From the NCBI GenBank assembly GCA_026984795.1, contig JALSRK010000052.1, forward strand, positions 186,001 to 250,000: a stretch of DNA of 64,000 nucleotides, written 5' to 3'. The notes beneath the pieces are model-generated. The model made no database searches. It was not told where the DNA came from and worked only from the letters and a program-made list of their open reading frames with translations. The translations under genes were made by a program, and so were the position numbers. Shown here in pieces: positions 27,402-38,665 of this stretch (positions are counted from its first letter, which is position 1; the number at the start of each line of letters is the position of its first letter). This stretch comes from Solibacteraceae bacterium (GTDB taxonomy: Bacteria; Acidobacteriota; Terriglobia; Bryobacterales; Bryobacteraceae).

Positions 27402-30400
27402 CTAGAAGGCGATACGGGCGCCGAGCTGGATGGTCCGCGGAGCGGTGGCCCCGCTGATGGAACCATAAGCCGGCGATCCCATGACACTATTCGGCCGGTT
27501 GAAGTCCGGGTGATTGAACGCATTGAAGAAGTCCCCGCGGACCTGGACATACTTGCCCTCGCCGAACGGGAAGTTCTTGCTGATGGAAAGATCCAGGCTC
27601 ACCCGGCCATCGGCCCGAATGAGCCCCCGGCCGGCGTTACCGAAGGTGTAGGGCGGCGGCGCTTCGAACGCCTCGGTGTCGAACCACCGGTCCACCGAAC
27701 GCTGGCTGGTGGGCAGATTCGGGTTGCGCAGCACATTGGCGCGGAGGGCGCCGGCCGAAAACGCTTCCGTCGTGTTGGTCTGCATGGTGACGGTGAACGG
27801 GCCGCCGCTCTGCATCACGACGATGGAGCCGAGGTTCCATCCGCCAAGGATCGTCGCGGCCAGGCCCTGATTCAACCAGCGCCGGCCTTTGCCCCATGGC
27901 AGGTCGTAGGTAGAGCTGAAGGTGAAGCGGTGGATGATATCCAACGCGTCCGGGCCGCGATCCAGCCGGCGGTTGTAGACGTCCTGCCAGATCTGGTTGT
28001 TGCCGAGTTCGCTGCTCGTCGTATTGCTGGCGTCGCCGATCGAGCGCGCCCAGGTATAGCCGGTCAGGAACGTCAGCCCGTGACTCAGCCGCTTCTCCAC
28101 CCGGATCGATCCCGCATGGTAGTTGTTCGACCCGAGGGTCGCCGACAGCACCCTCACATTCAGGAACTGCGGATAGGGGCGCAGCCACTGGTTGGCGTCC
28201 GGCCCCATGAGCTCCGGCCGGATCTGATTGATCTGCATACTCCCAACCGGCAGTTTCCGGCTCAGGTTCGCAGTGTAGGTGATGTCCAGGACCATGTTGC
28301 CCGGCAGCTCCCGCTGGACGGTCAGATTCATTTGCGAAGCATACCCGGTGCGCCGGTTCATCTCGTAGAAAGAGACTTGTGTATTGGGTTTCTTCCCGAA
28401 GGGAACCGCCCCGAACGAGTCATTGAGCGGCGGCTTTTCCACCTCGACCGTCGGGCCGTTTTGCAGTAGAAACGCAGGCGTGATTCCGGCGTCGGGAGAA
28501 GAGGCCGCAGCGGACTTCTCGAAGCCGAGGGTAGCGGCGTTGGCCGAAGTCGAAGGCCCTTCGTAAAAGAGCCCATAACCACCGCGGATGACCCACTTGT
28601 CCGAACCACGAGGCCGCCAGGCGAAGCCGAAGCGCGGGCCAAAGTTGTTCCAGTCGGTGTAATAAGGCGACTTCGGCCAGCCGTTCAAACCGGCGAACTT
28701 GACCACACCGGGGGTCCCGCTCACCGGGTTGATCTGGTAACGGTCAAAACTGTTCGAACGGCCGTTCTTGTCCGTTACCGGCGTGTCCGTCTCCCAACGC
28801 AAGCCGAGGTTCAGCGTCAGGTTCGGCGTGATCTTCCAGTCGTCCTGGACGTACCAAGCAAGGTAGTAGCTGTAGCGCTCCAATTTCTCGGTCTCCCGGA
28901 GCGAAAAGGCGTTGACCCAGCCGGTCATGAAGGACGCGAAGGGATGGCCGCCTTTCTTGGTCGCCGGGTGCCTCGTGCCGGTGGCGCTGAAGTTGTACTG
29001 GCCGCTGATGATCGGGCGGTTTACATCGACGTTGATGCCCTTGCGGATCTCGCCGCCGAACTTGAACACGTGCTTGCCCTTCACCCAGGTCCAGCTATTG
29101 GTGACCTGGTGCTGCTGGATCGGCATCTGCTTGCGCTCGCTGCTTCGCCCGAGGTTGGCCATCGACGTCCCGCGAATGGCCGGGAAAGCGTCATTGGAGA
29201 CGTTCGGCAGTCCGATCTCGTCCACCGCGTTACTGCCCAGGCCCGCGCTCGTGGCATACCAGGTCCGATTGCTGAAAGCGTAGCCGACGTCCATCACCAG
29301 GTTCGGCGAGATCGTGTGGGTATCCTTGAACAAGTAAGAGGACTCCCAGCGCGTCGGCGAGAAAGGCCATTGCGGGTCGCCGACGCCTTCGAGTGGATAG
29401 TTCGTGGTCCACGAGTACGGGTCGCGGTTGTAGACGAACCGGAAGAAGAAGCGATTAGCGTCCGAGAAGATGTGATCGATACGGGAGGTGACATTGTCAC
29501 GAGTGAACTTCCGAGCCCGGTTGGCGGCGAAGTTCTGAGCACCGGTGATCTGCTTCGGCGGCCGGTTCGGCTCCGGCCAATACTTCGTCAAAGCACTGGC
29601 CACGGGATCGATCTTGTCGGGAGGGATGACGTTGCCCGGGAATGGGATGCGCTCCTTACCCTGGGTGCTGAACGGGTCGTAGATGATGATGAGGTTGCCT
29701 TTCTTGTCGTACGTCTCACTGAAATCTCCGGCCCGCTGCCGAGCCGTCGGCACCGTCAGGATCTGCGTGTTGCCGTCGGACTTACGTGTCCCTTCGTAGC
29801 CGACGAAGAAGTGGGTCTTGTTCTTGATGATCGGGCCGCCGAGAGTGCCGCCGAACAGGTTGTACCGGAGCGGGGCCTTGACCTTCTTGCCGTCTTTGAC
29901 TGGAGCGAAGAACCCGGCGGCGTCCAGCTTGTCATTGCGGAAGTACTCGAAAGCACTTCCGTGGAAATTGTTCGTGCCGGATTTCGTCGTGCTGATCAGC
30001 ACGCCGCTGGCCGAGCCTCCGTACTCAGCCGGGTAGCTGTTCTGGAGCACACGAAACTCTTTGATCACCTCCACCGGCGGATCGATATCCACTTGCAACG
30101 ACGCCATGCGGATGTTCTGGATGTTGCCGCCGTCGAGCATATACGTGCTCTTGTAGGCGCGGCCGCCGGCCACGGCGAATCGCGGCTTGGCATCACCGGA
30201 ATAATTGACGAACACGACGTTGGAAGACAAGCGCACGAGTTCGAGAGCACGCCGGTTGGCCAACGGCATGTCCTCGACGGTGCGCTGGTCGATGAACTGG
30301 TCAACGGTCGAATCCGAGGTCTTCAGCAGCGGCGCTTCACCCGTGACGGTCACGGTTTCGATGACCGCGCCGACCTCCATCTCGATGTTCAATTCCATCA

Positions 30401-30704
30401 CCTGGGAGGTTTCCACTACGATGCCCGCGCGCTCGTACTTCTTGAATCCTTCTGAAGAAGCGACGATCGTGTACCTTCCAGGCTGGAGGAACGGGAGAAT
30501 GTAGCGGCCCACCTCGTTCGTCTGGGCTTTCGTCTGCACGCCCGTGTCCTCGTTGATGGCAACGACTTCCACTCCGGGGATCACCGCCCCGTCAGGGTCG
30601 GTGACGGTCCCGACGATGCGCCCCTGAGCAGTTTGGGCCACCGCCACGACCGGCAGCAGCGCCATCAGGCACAGGGCCGAAACTATGCAAGTCATGCGAG
30701 ACAC
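27402..30704 (-). CDS. Oar-like TonB-dependent outer-membrane receptor with carboxypeptidase-regulatory-like domain
   Basis: 1100-residue protein. GTG 30704 is chosen because AAGGGAGG lies 8 bases upstream; ATG 30695 is the alternative. Signal peptide ends near VVAVAQ. Residues ~25-105 are a CarboxypepD_reg-like Ig domain (GRIVGTVTDPDGAVIPGVEV, GRYILPFLQPGRYTIVA). A plug domain follows (about 120-235, with MLDGGNIQNI and PAEYGGSASGVLISTTKSG), then a long beta-barrel ending in an aromatic residue (IQLGARIAF). This Oar/SusC-like layout is greatly expanded in Acidobacteria and imports or exports large substrates using TonB energy. Its position upstream of dehydratase and GH95 genes suggests a glycan substrate. 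An unusual long-stem region lies in its leader (30721-30752). Confidence 0.93.
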   Translation of the reverse strand: MSRMTCIVSALCLMALLPVVAVAQTAQGRIVGTVTDPDGAVIPGVEVVAINEDTGVQTKAQTNEVGRYILPFLQPGRYTIVASSEGFKKYERAGIVVETSQVMELNIEMEVGAVIETVTVTGEAPLLKTSDSTVDQFIDQRTVEDMPLANRRALELVRLSSNVVFVNYSGDAKPRFAVAGGRAYKSTYMLDGGNIQNIRMASLQVDIDPPVEVIKEFRVLQNSYPAEYGGSASGVLISTTKSGTNNFHGSAFEYFRNDKLDAAGFFAPVKDGKKVKAPLRYNLFGGTLGGPIIKNKTHFFVGYEGTRKSDGNTQILTVPTARQRAGDFSETYDKKGNLIIIYDPFSTQGKERIPFPGNVIPPDKIDPVASALTKYWPEPNRPPKQITGAQNFAANRARKFTRDNVTSRIDHIFSDANRFFFRFVYNRDPYSWTTNYPLEGVGDPQWPFSPTRWESSYLFKDTHTISPNLVMDVGYAFSNRTWYATSAGLGSNAVDEIGLPNVSNDAFPAIRGTSMANLGRSSERKQMPIQQHQVTNSWTWVKGKHVFKFGGEIRKGINVDVNRPIISGQYNFSATGTRHPATKKGGHPFASFMTGWVNAFSLRETEKLERYSYYLAWYVQDDWKITPNLTLNLGLRWETDTPVTDKNGRSNSFDRYQINPVSGTPGVVKFAGLNGWPKSPYYTDWNNFGPRFGFAWRPRGSDKWVIRGGYGLFYEGPSTSANAATLGFEKSAAASSPDAGITPAFLLQNGPTVEVEKPPLNDSFGAVPFGKKPNTQVSFYEMNRRTGYASQMNLTVQRELPGNMVLDITYTANLSRKLPVGSMQINQIRPELMGPDANQWLRPYPQFLNVRVLSATLGSNNYHAGSIRVEKRLSHGLTFLTGYTWARSIGDASNTTSSELGNNQIWQDVYNRRLDRGPDALDIIHRFTFSSTYDLPWGKGRRWLNQGLAATILGGWNLGSIVVMQSGGPFTVTMQTNTTEAFSAGALRANVLRNPNLPTSQRSVDRWFDTEAFEAPPPYTFGNAGRGLIRADGRVSLDLSISKNFPFGEGKYVQVRGDFFNAFNHPDFNRPNSVMGSPAYGSISGATAPRTIQLGARIAF

Positions 30705-30796
30705 GATACTAACCTCCCTTGGACCCGGCCCTTTCGGCAGCCGGCCGGGCCCATTTCAGATGAACTGGTGCGATGTTATCGCCGGGCGGCCGGAGT

Positions 30797-30874
30797 GTCA
30801 AGTGGAAAACGATTTCTGTCAACGCCAAATAGAAATGTCCGGTTGTCTGCCAAGTAGGAATGTCCGGTTGTCAG
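30797..30874. mobile_element. Solitary IS21-family-like terminal repeat region
   Basis: The segment begins TGTCAAGTGGAAAACG and contains two head-to-tail 25-base units (30825-30849 and 30850-30874) that differ at 3 positions; each includes AATGTCCGGTTGTC. IS21-family insertion sequences start with TG and carry several such 'AATGTCCG' repeats inside their ends where the transposase IstA binds. No istA/istB genes flank it and I saw no matching inverted end nearby, so this would be a relic left by a deletion or excision. It lies between the receptor promoter region and the aldo/keto reductase gene. Confidence 0.5.
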
Positions 30875-30996
30875 GGCGTGGGCTGGTCGGGGGTTGCAGG
30901 ATGGAGTTCTCCGCACCGGGTCGCGCCGGCGGCGGATGCCCGGCGCCGAAGCGAGTGCCTGGCCCCGAAGAGAATGAGCTGCGGCCGACGGGCGCT

Positions 30997-31791
30997 TCAC
31001 TTCCCGTAGATCGCCCGGCCGACGCGGCGCATCCATGCCATCTCCTCTTCGGAGAGCGGACCGCGATCGAGCGCGTCCAAGGCGTGTTCGGTCTGTTCGA
31101 GATCCGCGGTCCCCGTCATGCAGACGTCCACCGCCGGATTGGACAGCACGAAGCGGTAGCAGTCGCCCGCCGTGGGCGTGCGCTCGTCCTTGGGAATGCG
31201 CCGGTGCCCGAGCAGTTGCCGCCAGGAGGTGGCCGTGTAGGCGACGATCCCCGGCGGGTTCCCGGGCAGGTGGGGAAAGATGTCCCGCTCGGCTCCGGTA
31301 TGCACCGCGTTGTAGCGGATGTGAAGGATGTCGTAGGCGGGATCGCGGGCCAGGCGCGCCGCCAGCGGGCGCTTGTGCGTCGAGACGGCGAGAAAGCGGA
31401 TCAGCCCCCGGTGCTTCAGCTCCTCCACCGCGTCCAGGATCCGCGGCGGAACCGGGCGGCTCCACATGCCGAGCAGCAGTACGTCCGCGTAGTCGAATCC
31501 CAGCCGCCGCAGGGCGCGCTCGACGCTCCGCCGCACCATCCAGCCCGCCGGCGCATAGGACTGGACCACCAGTACGAACCGCTCTCGATGCCGGGCCAGG
31601 TTCCGCAGCCCCTCGGCGAAACCCTTCTTCCGGAGGCTGCCCCAGTAGAAGTAGTTCGCCCCGCGCTCGAAAGCGCGCTCGAGCGCCGCCGCCGGCATGC
31701 CGTAGCTGGAGCTCATGCCGAGCCGCCCCACCGTGAGCCCGGTGCGGCCGAGCGTCGTGGTTCGCCAATCCGCGGCCATGGCCGCCACCAT
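30997..31791 (-). CDS. Aldo/keto reductase family protein
   Basis: NAD(P)H-dependent oxidoreductase of TIM-barrel fold, 264 residues. The N-terminal LGRTGLTVGRLGMSSSYG is typical. The catalytic tetrad is only partly as expected: Tyr in NYFYWGS, His in AVSTHKRP and Asp/Lys positions are less clear (the usual 'D.A..YG..E' stretch is changed to GANYFYWGSLRKKGF). The C-terminal part lacks the complete 2'-phosphate-binding loop. Several Met starts are possible (31791, 31776). Substrate unknown. It has its own unit between the IS21-like relic and the metal resistance island. Confidence 0.8.
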   Translation of the reverse strand: MVAAMAADWRTTTLGRTGLTVGRLGMSSSYGMPAAALERAFERGANYFYWGSLRKKGFAEGLRNLARHRERFVLVVQSYAPAGWMVRRSVERALRRLGFDYADVLLLGMWSRPVPPRILDAVEELKHRGLIRFLAVSTHKRPLAARLARDPAYDILHIRYNAVHTGAERDIFPHLPGNPPGIVAYTATSWRQLLGHRRIPKDERTPTAGDCYRFVLSNPAVDVCMTGTADLEQTEHALDALDRGPLSEEEMAWMRRVGRAIYGK

Positions 31792-32153
31792 TGTCTCAAA
31801 CCGCCCGCCGCGAGTGGACTTGGGTCAGCAGGTGACGCGCCGGGACCTCGACAGCGGCCTCTTTGGCGGTGAGAAGATGCTGTCCGAAAAGCGGCAGGTT
31901 CGTCAAGAAGAGAGGAAAAAGACGGACGATCCGTCAGGTCGAGATGCGGTTCCGGCCGGGTTGTTGAGGGGCGCTCCCCGGTATCCGAATCGAACTGTTC
32001 AGGTTGACGCCTGTTCAGACGCGGCCGGGCCCCCGGTGGTGAGGGGCAAACTCGGACTTGCCGGGCTCCCGGCGCGCCGATCAGTGGACGATTCCCCGGC
32101 CACGAGGCTCCGCGCGGCGGCTCGAGACCCCATGTTACAGTAAGAAGTTAAGA
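31792..32153. other. 362-base intergenic region before the metal-efflux operon
   Basis: The frames here lack recognisable protein sequence. A short hairpin GACGGA-CGA-TCCGTC lies at 31921-31935. The promoter of the efflux operon must lie in this region, but I see no clear -35/-10 pair or metal-regulator operator; the A/T-richer stretch ATGTTACAGTAAGAAGTTA just before 32154 is a possible -10 area. Confidence 0.4.
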
Positions 32154-32489
32154 ATGATTCGCAGGATCACGGCTCGGGCGGCGGCCATTGTACTGTTGCT
32201 GCTCGTGTGCGTGGACCTGGGCATTCCTTCACTGTGCCGAGCGGAATCGGTTCCAGCGGCTCCGCCGGAAACAGCGGCCTGGAAAGCGGTTCCTGATGGA
32301 GCGCAGAAAGCGCCTGCTGCTCCCCCTGCCGGCGAAGAGGATTGTTTCTGCTGCTGTCCGCACATCCAGCCGGCGTCTCTGGTCTCGGTCGTGTCAGCTT
32401 TCGCCCCGCTGCCGGCAGAACTGCCCTTGGAAACCGAATCCGTCGGCCTGTTGCTCCCCCACACGATTTTCCACCCCCCACAACAGTAG
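32154..32489 (+). CDS. Small exported Cys-rich protein heading the metal-efflux operon
   Basis: 111 residues from ATG 32154. Residues 1-30 form a signal peptide (AAIVLLLLVCVDLGIP). The mature part is Ala/Pro-rich and then carries the cluster C64-F-C-C-C-P-H70, a likely soft-metal-binding site, followed by a hydrophobic and Pro/His C-terminus ending PHTIFHPPQQ. It precedes the TolC-like gene by 87 bases on the same strand. Small leader proteins of this kind (CzcI/CopM-like in position) often accompany RND metal-efflux genes, and a periplasmic metal sensor or chaperone role is inferred. I do not recognise a named family. Confidence 0.7.
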   Translation: MIRRITARAAAIVLLLLVCVDLGIPSLCRAESVPAAPPETAAWKAVPDGAQKAPAAPPAGEEDCFCCCPHIQPASLVSVVSAFAPLPAELPLETESVGLLLPHTIFHPPQQ

Positions 32490-32576
32490 TTCTTCGCTGG
32501 CAGTCCGCTTTGCGTCCGGCGGAAGCCGGGCCGGTGACGGCTCTCTCAAATAGCGTCCCAGGAGAAAAGGTAGTCC

Positions 32577-33869
32577 ATGCGAAATCGACTCAGGTGTGCC
32601 ATAAGGGGCAGCATATTGATGTTGGCGCTCTGCCTCATCCGCGCCTCCGGGGCGGATCTGCCCCGGTTGCTGAGCCTTGATCAGGCAATCCGGTTGGCCA
32701 TCGAGCGCAACCCTCTGATTCAGGCGGCGAGGAGCGAGATCCTCATTTCCGAAGGCGATCTGGTGGCGGCCAGCAAGCGTCTGAACCCGGCTTTCACACT
32801 GGAGAGTGAAAACTATCCGTATTTTCAAACCAACCCCGGTCCGTTCTTCAGCAACCAGGAGATTACCGCGCGGGTGGATTACGAGATTCAGACCCGCGGC
32901 CGGCGGAAGCTCCGCACGGAGGTTGCCCGGCGGGCGGTGGAGATGCAGAAGTCGCTCTATGACGACCGTCTCCGGCAACTTCGGCTCGAAGTGCAGCGCG
33001 CCTACTACCAAGTGGTGCTGGCCCGGTCCAATCTGAACGTCGCCAAGACGGTGCTGGAGCAGACAGACAGGGTGATCGAGCTGAACCGCGTTCGCTACGA
33101 ACAGGGCGCCATTTCCGAGCTCGAGCTGACGCGGGTGGAAGTGGAGCGCCTTCGGTTCGTCGATGATGTCTTCCAATCGGAGCTGGCCCTGCGTAATGCC
33201 AAAGCCGCCCTGCTCGCGCTGCTGAACGCTGACGACCTTGGCGCGGACTTCGACGTGGTCGGCGAACTGCCTGTCTCGGACCCGGCCAAGGAAACCGGCG
33301 TGCCGTGGGGCGCGAGCCTGGGCGAACTACGGCGCATCGCCTTCCAGAACCGCGCCGATCTCCGGGCGGCCATCGAGCAGGAGCGCCGGGCCGACACCGA
33401 GACGCGCCTCCAGCGGGCCATCCGATCACCGAACGTCACCGTGGGAGCGGGCTACAAGCGCAACGGACCGGTCAACAGCTTGATCTTCGGCGTCACCGTA
33501 CCGCTACGGGTCTTCAACCGGAACCAGGGGGGGATCCTGAGGGCCGACGCTGAACGGCGCCGGGCGGCCAGCCTCGCCGCGGCGGTGCGCAAGCAGATCG
33601 AACTGGAGCTGCAAAAGGCATGGAACGCAGTCGAGATCAACCGCAAGCGCGTCGAGTACATCGAGAAACAGCAGCTTCGCAAAGCCGAGGAGGCCAGCAC
33701 GGTCACGCTGGCGGCATACCGCCTGGGGGGTGCGCCGCTGATGGACTTGCTTGATGCGCAGCGGCGGTACCGGGAGACCGTGCGGATTTACAACCAGGCG
33801 CTCTACGACGAGCGGGTCAGTCTCTACGAACTAGCCGGCGTTCTTGGAATCGGAACAGGAGATCGATAG
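32577..33869 (+). CDS. TolC-family outer-membrane component of heavy-metal RND efflux
   Basis: 430-residue outer-membrane factor of CzcC/CusC type. Signal peptide (GSILMLALCLIRASGAD). The internal twofold repeat of OMF proteins is visible: LDQAIRLAIERNPLIQAARSE and ELRRIAFQNRADLRAAIEQE, each followed by long amphipathic helices and beta strands (PNVTVGAGYK, INSLIFGVTVPL-like). It would form the trimeric exit duct through the outer membrane. Its stop is directly followed by the ATG of the adaptor gene. Confidence 0.93.
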   Translation: MRNRLRCAIRGSILMLALCLIRASGADLPRLLSLDQAIRLAIERNPLIQAARSEILISEGDLVAASKRLNPAFTLESENYPYFQTNPGPFFSNQEITARVDYEIQTRGRRKLRTEVARRAVEMQKSLYDDRLRQLRLEVQRAYYQVVLARSNLNVAKTVLEQTDRVIELNRVRYEQGAISELELTRVEVERLRFVDDVFQSELALRNAKAALLALLNADDLGADFDVVGELPVSDPAKETGVPWGASLGELRRIAFQNRADLRAAIEQERRADTETRLQRAIRSPNVTVGAGYKRNGPVNSLIFGVTVPLRVFNRNQGGILRADAERRRAASLAAAVRKQIELELQKAWNAVEINRKRVEYIEKQQLRKAEEASTVTLAAYRLGGAPLMDLLDAQRRYRETVRIYNQALYDERVSLYELAGVLGIGTGDR

Positions 33870-35165
33870 ATGTCAGAAGCACAAGTTTCTCGCGCCAGGA
33901 AGTCCCGGTCCGGCATCACCTTCGCGGCGCTAACGATCGCGGTGGCCGCCGGCATGGGCCTGGGCGCTTTTCTTTACTCCTCGCTGTGGCAGCCGGAACA
34001 GTCTGAAGCCACCGCGCCAGAGGGACCAGCGGAAAACAGCGCCGGAGGCGACGGGCTGGTCACCCTGGCCGAATCCCTGCAGGAAAGCGGGCAAATCGAG
34101 GTCGAAGAAGTGAAGCACCAGGATATGCAGACGGTTCTGTCTGTCACCGGCGTCGTGTCCGCGGACCAGACGCGCGTCGCCCACATCCGGCCGCTTGCAC
34201 GCGGCGTGGTGGAGAAGGTCCGCGTCCGCCTCGGCGACCACGTGGAAGCCGGCGACCCCCTCATCGAGTATGACAACGTCGAACTCGGCATGCTGATCGG
34301 CGAGTACCTGAGCGCCGTCGCCGAACTCGACCGGGCTCGAACCGACCTGGAAGTCAAGCGCACCATCCTCGCCCGCAGCGAAGCGATGCTCAAAGTGGGG
34401 GCCACTGCCCGCACGACCCATGACATCCGGGCGGCGGAATACCGGGATGCCGAAGCCCGCGTCGCCGCCGCCCGCGCCGTCGTCGCCAAGATCGAGGAAC
34501 AAATCCATCGTTTCGGGGTCACCGACGAAGAGCTCGGGAAACTGCGCAGCCAGGAGCGGGACGCAGTCCATCGCACGCGTTCCCACAACATCCTCCGGGC
34601 GCCGTTCTCCGGAGTGGTGACTTACTACGACGTGGCCGAAGGGGAAGTCGTCTCCACTACGGACCGGCTGCTGACAATTACCGACATCTCCACCGTGTGG
34701 GTCCTGGCGGATGTCTACGAGCAGGACCTCGCCTACGTGAGTGTTGGCAAGACCGTGACCATCAAAGTCGCCTCGTATCCCACGGAATCCTTCCGCGGCC
34801 GGGTTACTTACATTAGCGATGTGATCGAGCCCAGCACCCGCACGGCCAAGGTCCGGTGTGTCGTGGCGAATCCGGGCAACCGATTGAAACTGGAAATGTT
34901 CGCCACCGTGCACATCCCGACTGGCCGGAAGCGCAATGTACTGGCAGTGCCCGCTTCGGCCATCCAGCGCATCAGCGGACGGCCGGCGGTCTTCGTTCAG
35001 GTCTCCCCGACACAGTTCCGCAAACGAGAGATCGAAACCGGCGCCGAAGCCGGCAGGTGGGTCGAGGTGCTTTCCGGGTTGCGGCCGGGTGACCGCGTCG
35101 TCACCCAGGGCAGTTTCTACCTGAAGTCCGCCCTACTGCGCGAACTGATCGGTGGGGAGGAGTAG
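33870..35165 (+). CDS. Periplasmic adaptor subunit of heavy-metal RND efflux (CzcB-like)
   Basis: 431-residue membrane fusion protein, anchored by one N-terminal helix (ITFAALTIAVAAGMGLGAFLY). It has a split lipoyl/barrel-sandwich domain (VRVRLGDHVEAGDPLIEYDN and HNILRAPFSGVVTYYDVAEGEVV), an alpha-hairpin between them, a beta-barrel (VGKTVTIKVASYP) and a membrane-proximal domain. No N-terminal His/Met-rich metal-binding stretch is present, unlike CusB. Start codon abuts the CzcC-like stop, and the pump gene begins 5 bases after its end; the three form one tripartite complex. Confidence 0.94.
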   Translation: MSEAQVSRARKSRSGITFAALTIAVAAGMGLGAFLYSSLWQPEQSEATAPEGPAENSAGGDGLVTLAESLQESGQIEVEEVKHQDMQTVLSVTGVVSADQTRVAHIRPLARGVVEKVRVRLGDHVEAGDPLIEYDNVELGMLIGEYLSAVAELDRARTDLEVKRTILARSEAMLKVGATARTTHDIRAAEYRDAEARVAAARAVVAKIEEQIHRFGVTDEELGKLRSQERDAVHRTRSHNILRAPFSGVVTYYDVAEGEVVSTTDRLLTITDISTVWVLADVYEQDLAYVSVGKTVTIKVASYPTESFRGRVTYISDVIEPSTRTAKVRCVVANPGNRLKLEMFATVHIPTGRKRNVLAVPASAIQRISGRPAVFVQVSPTQFRKREIETGAEAGRWVEVLSGLRPGDRVVTQGSFYLKSALLRELIGGEE

Positions 35166-35170
35166 CGCCC

Positions 35171-38248
<3,078 letters not shown>

Positions 38249-38259
38249 AAGGGGAATCC

Positions 38260-38601
38260 ATGAAAGAGATCAAGGCGATCATTCAGCCGTTCATGCTGGC
38301 CCAGGTGATCGACGCCCTCAGAGAACTCGGTGGACTGCCCGGGGTTACCGTCTCGGAAGTCCAAGGCTTCGCCAAGCATCGCCCGCCGGACGCGGACGGG
38401 CAGCCGCAAGAAGACCCGATCGGCTATGCCAAAAAAGCGAAACTGGAAATCGTGGTTCCGGACGAGGACGTCGAGCGCGTCGTGGAGATCATTGCGGCGA
38501 AAGCTCACACCGGCCGCGCCGGCGACGGCAAGATCTTCGTCCTCCCGGTGGACGACGTAGTCAAGATCCGAACCGGGGAACGCGGGCCCGCCGCGATATG
38601 A
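38260..38601 (+). CDS. PII-like protein of the metal-efflux-associated type
   Basis: 113-residue PII-superfamily protein. The N-terminus MKEIKAIIQPFMLAQVIDAL and the C-terminal IAAKAHTGRAGDGKIFVLPVDDVVKIRTGERG are clear PII blocks, the latter forming the nucleotide-binding region. The T-loop differs from GlnB/GlnK: instead of the RGAEY uridylylation motif there is KHRPPDADGQPQEDPIGYAKK, so it is unlikely to act in nitrogen control. PII proteins in this position, beside CzcA/CusA genes, have been described as a separate group linked to heavy-metal resistance. I infer that it senses nucleotides or metal to tune the efflux pump. ATG 38260 follows a GAAGGGG site. Confidence 0.88.
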   Translation: MKEIKAIIQPFMLAQVIDALRELGGLPGVTVSEVQGFAKHRPPDADGQPQEDPIGYAKKAKLEIVVPDEDVERVVEIIAAKAHTGRAGDGKIFVLPVDDVVKIRTGERGPAAI

Positions 38602-38665
38602 GAGGCGAATCGATCGCCACGGCCGGAGGGCCGGGTTGCCGGGATAGAATCGTGGGAGTCGGCTG

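Noticed and set aside
31715-32143. 142-residue plus-strand frame before the metal island
   Set aside because: No signal, motif or ribosome site; composition random. Treated as intergenic.
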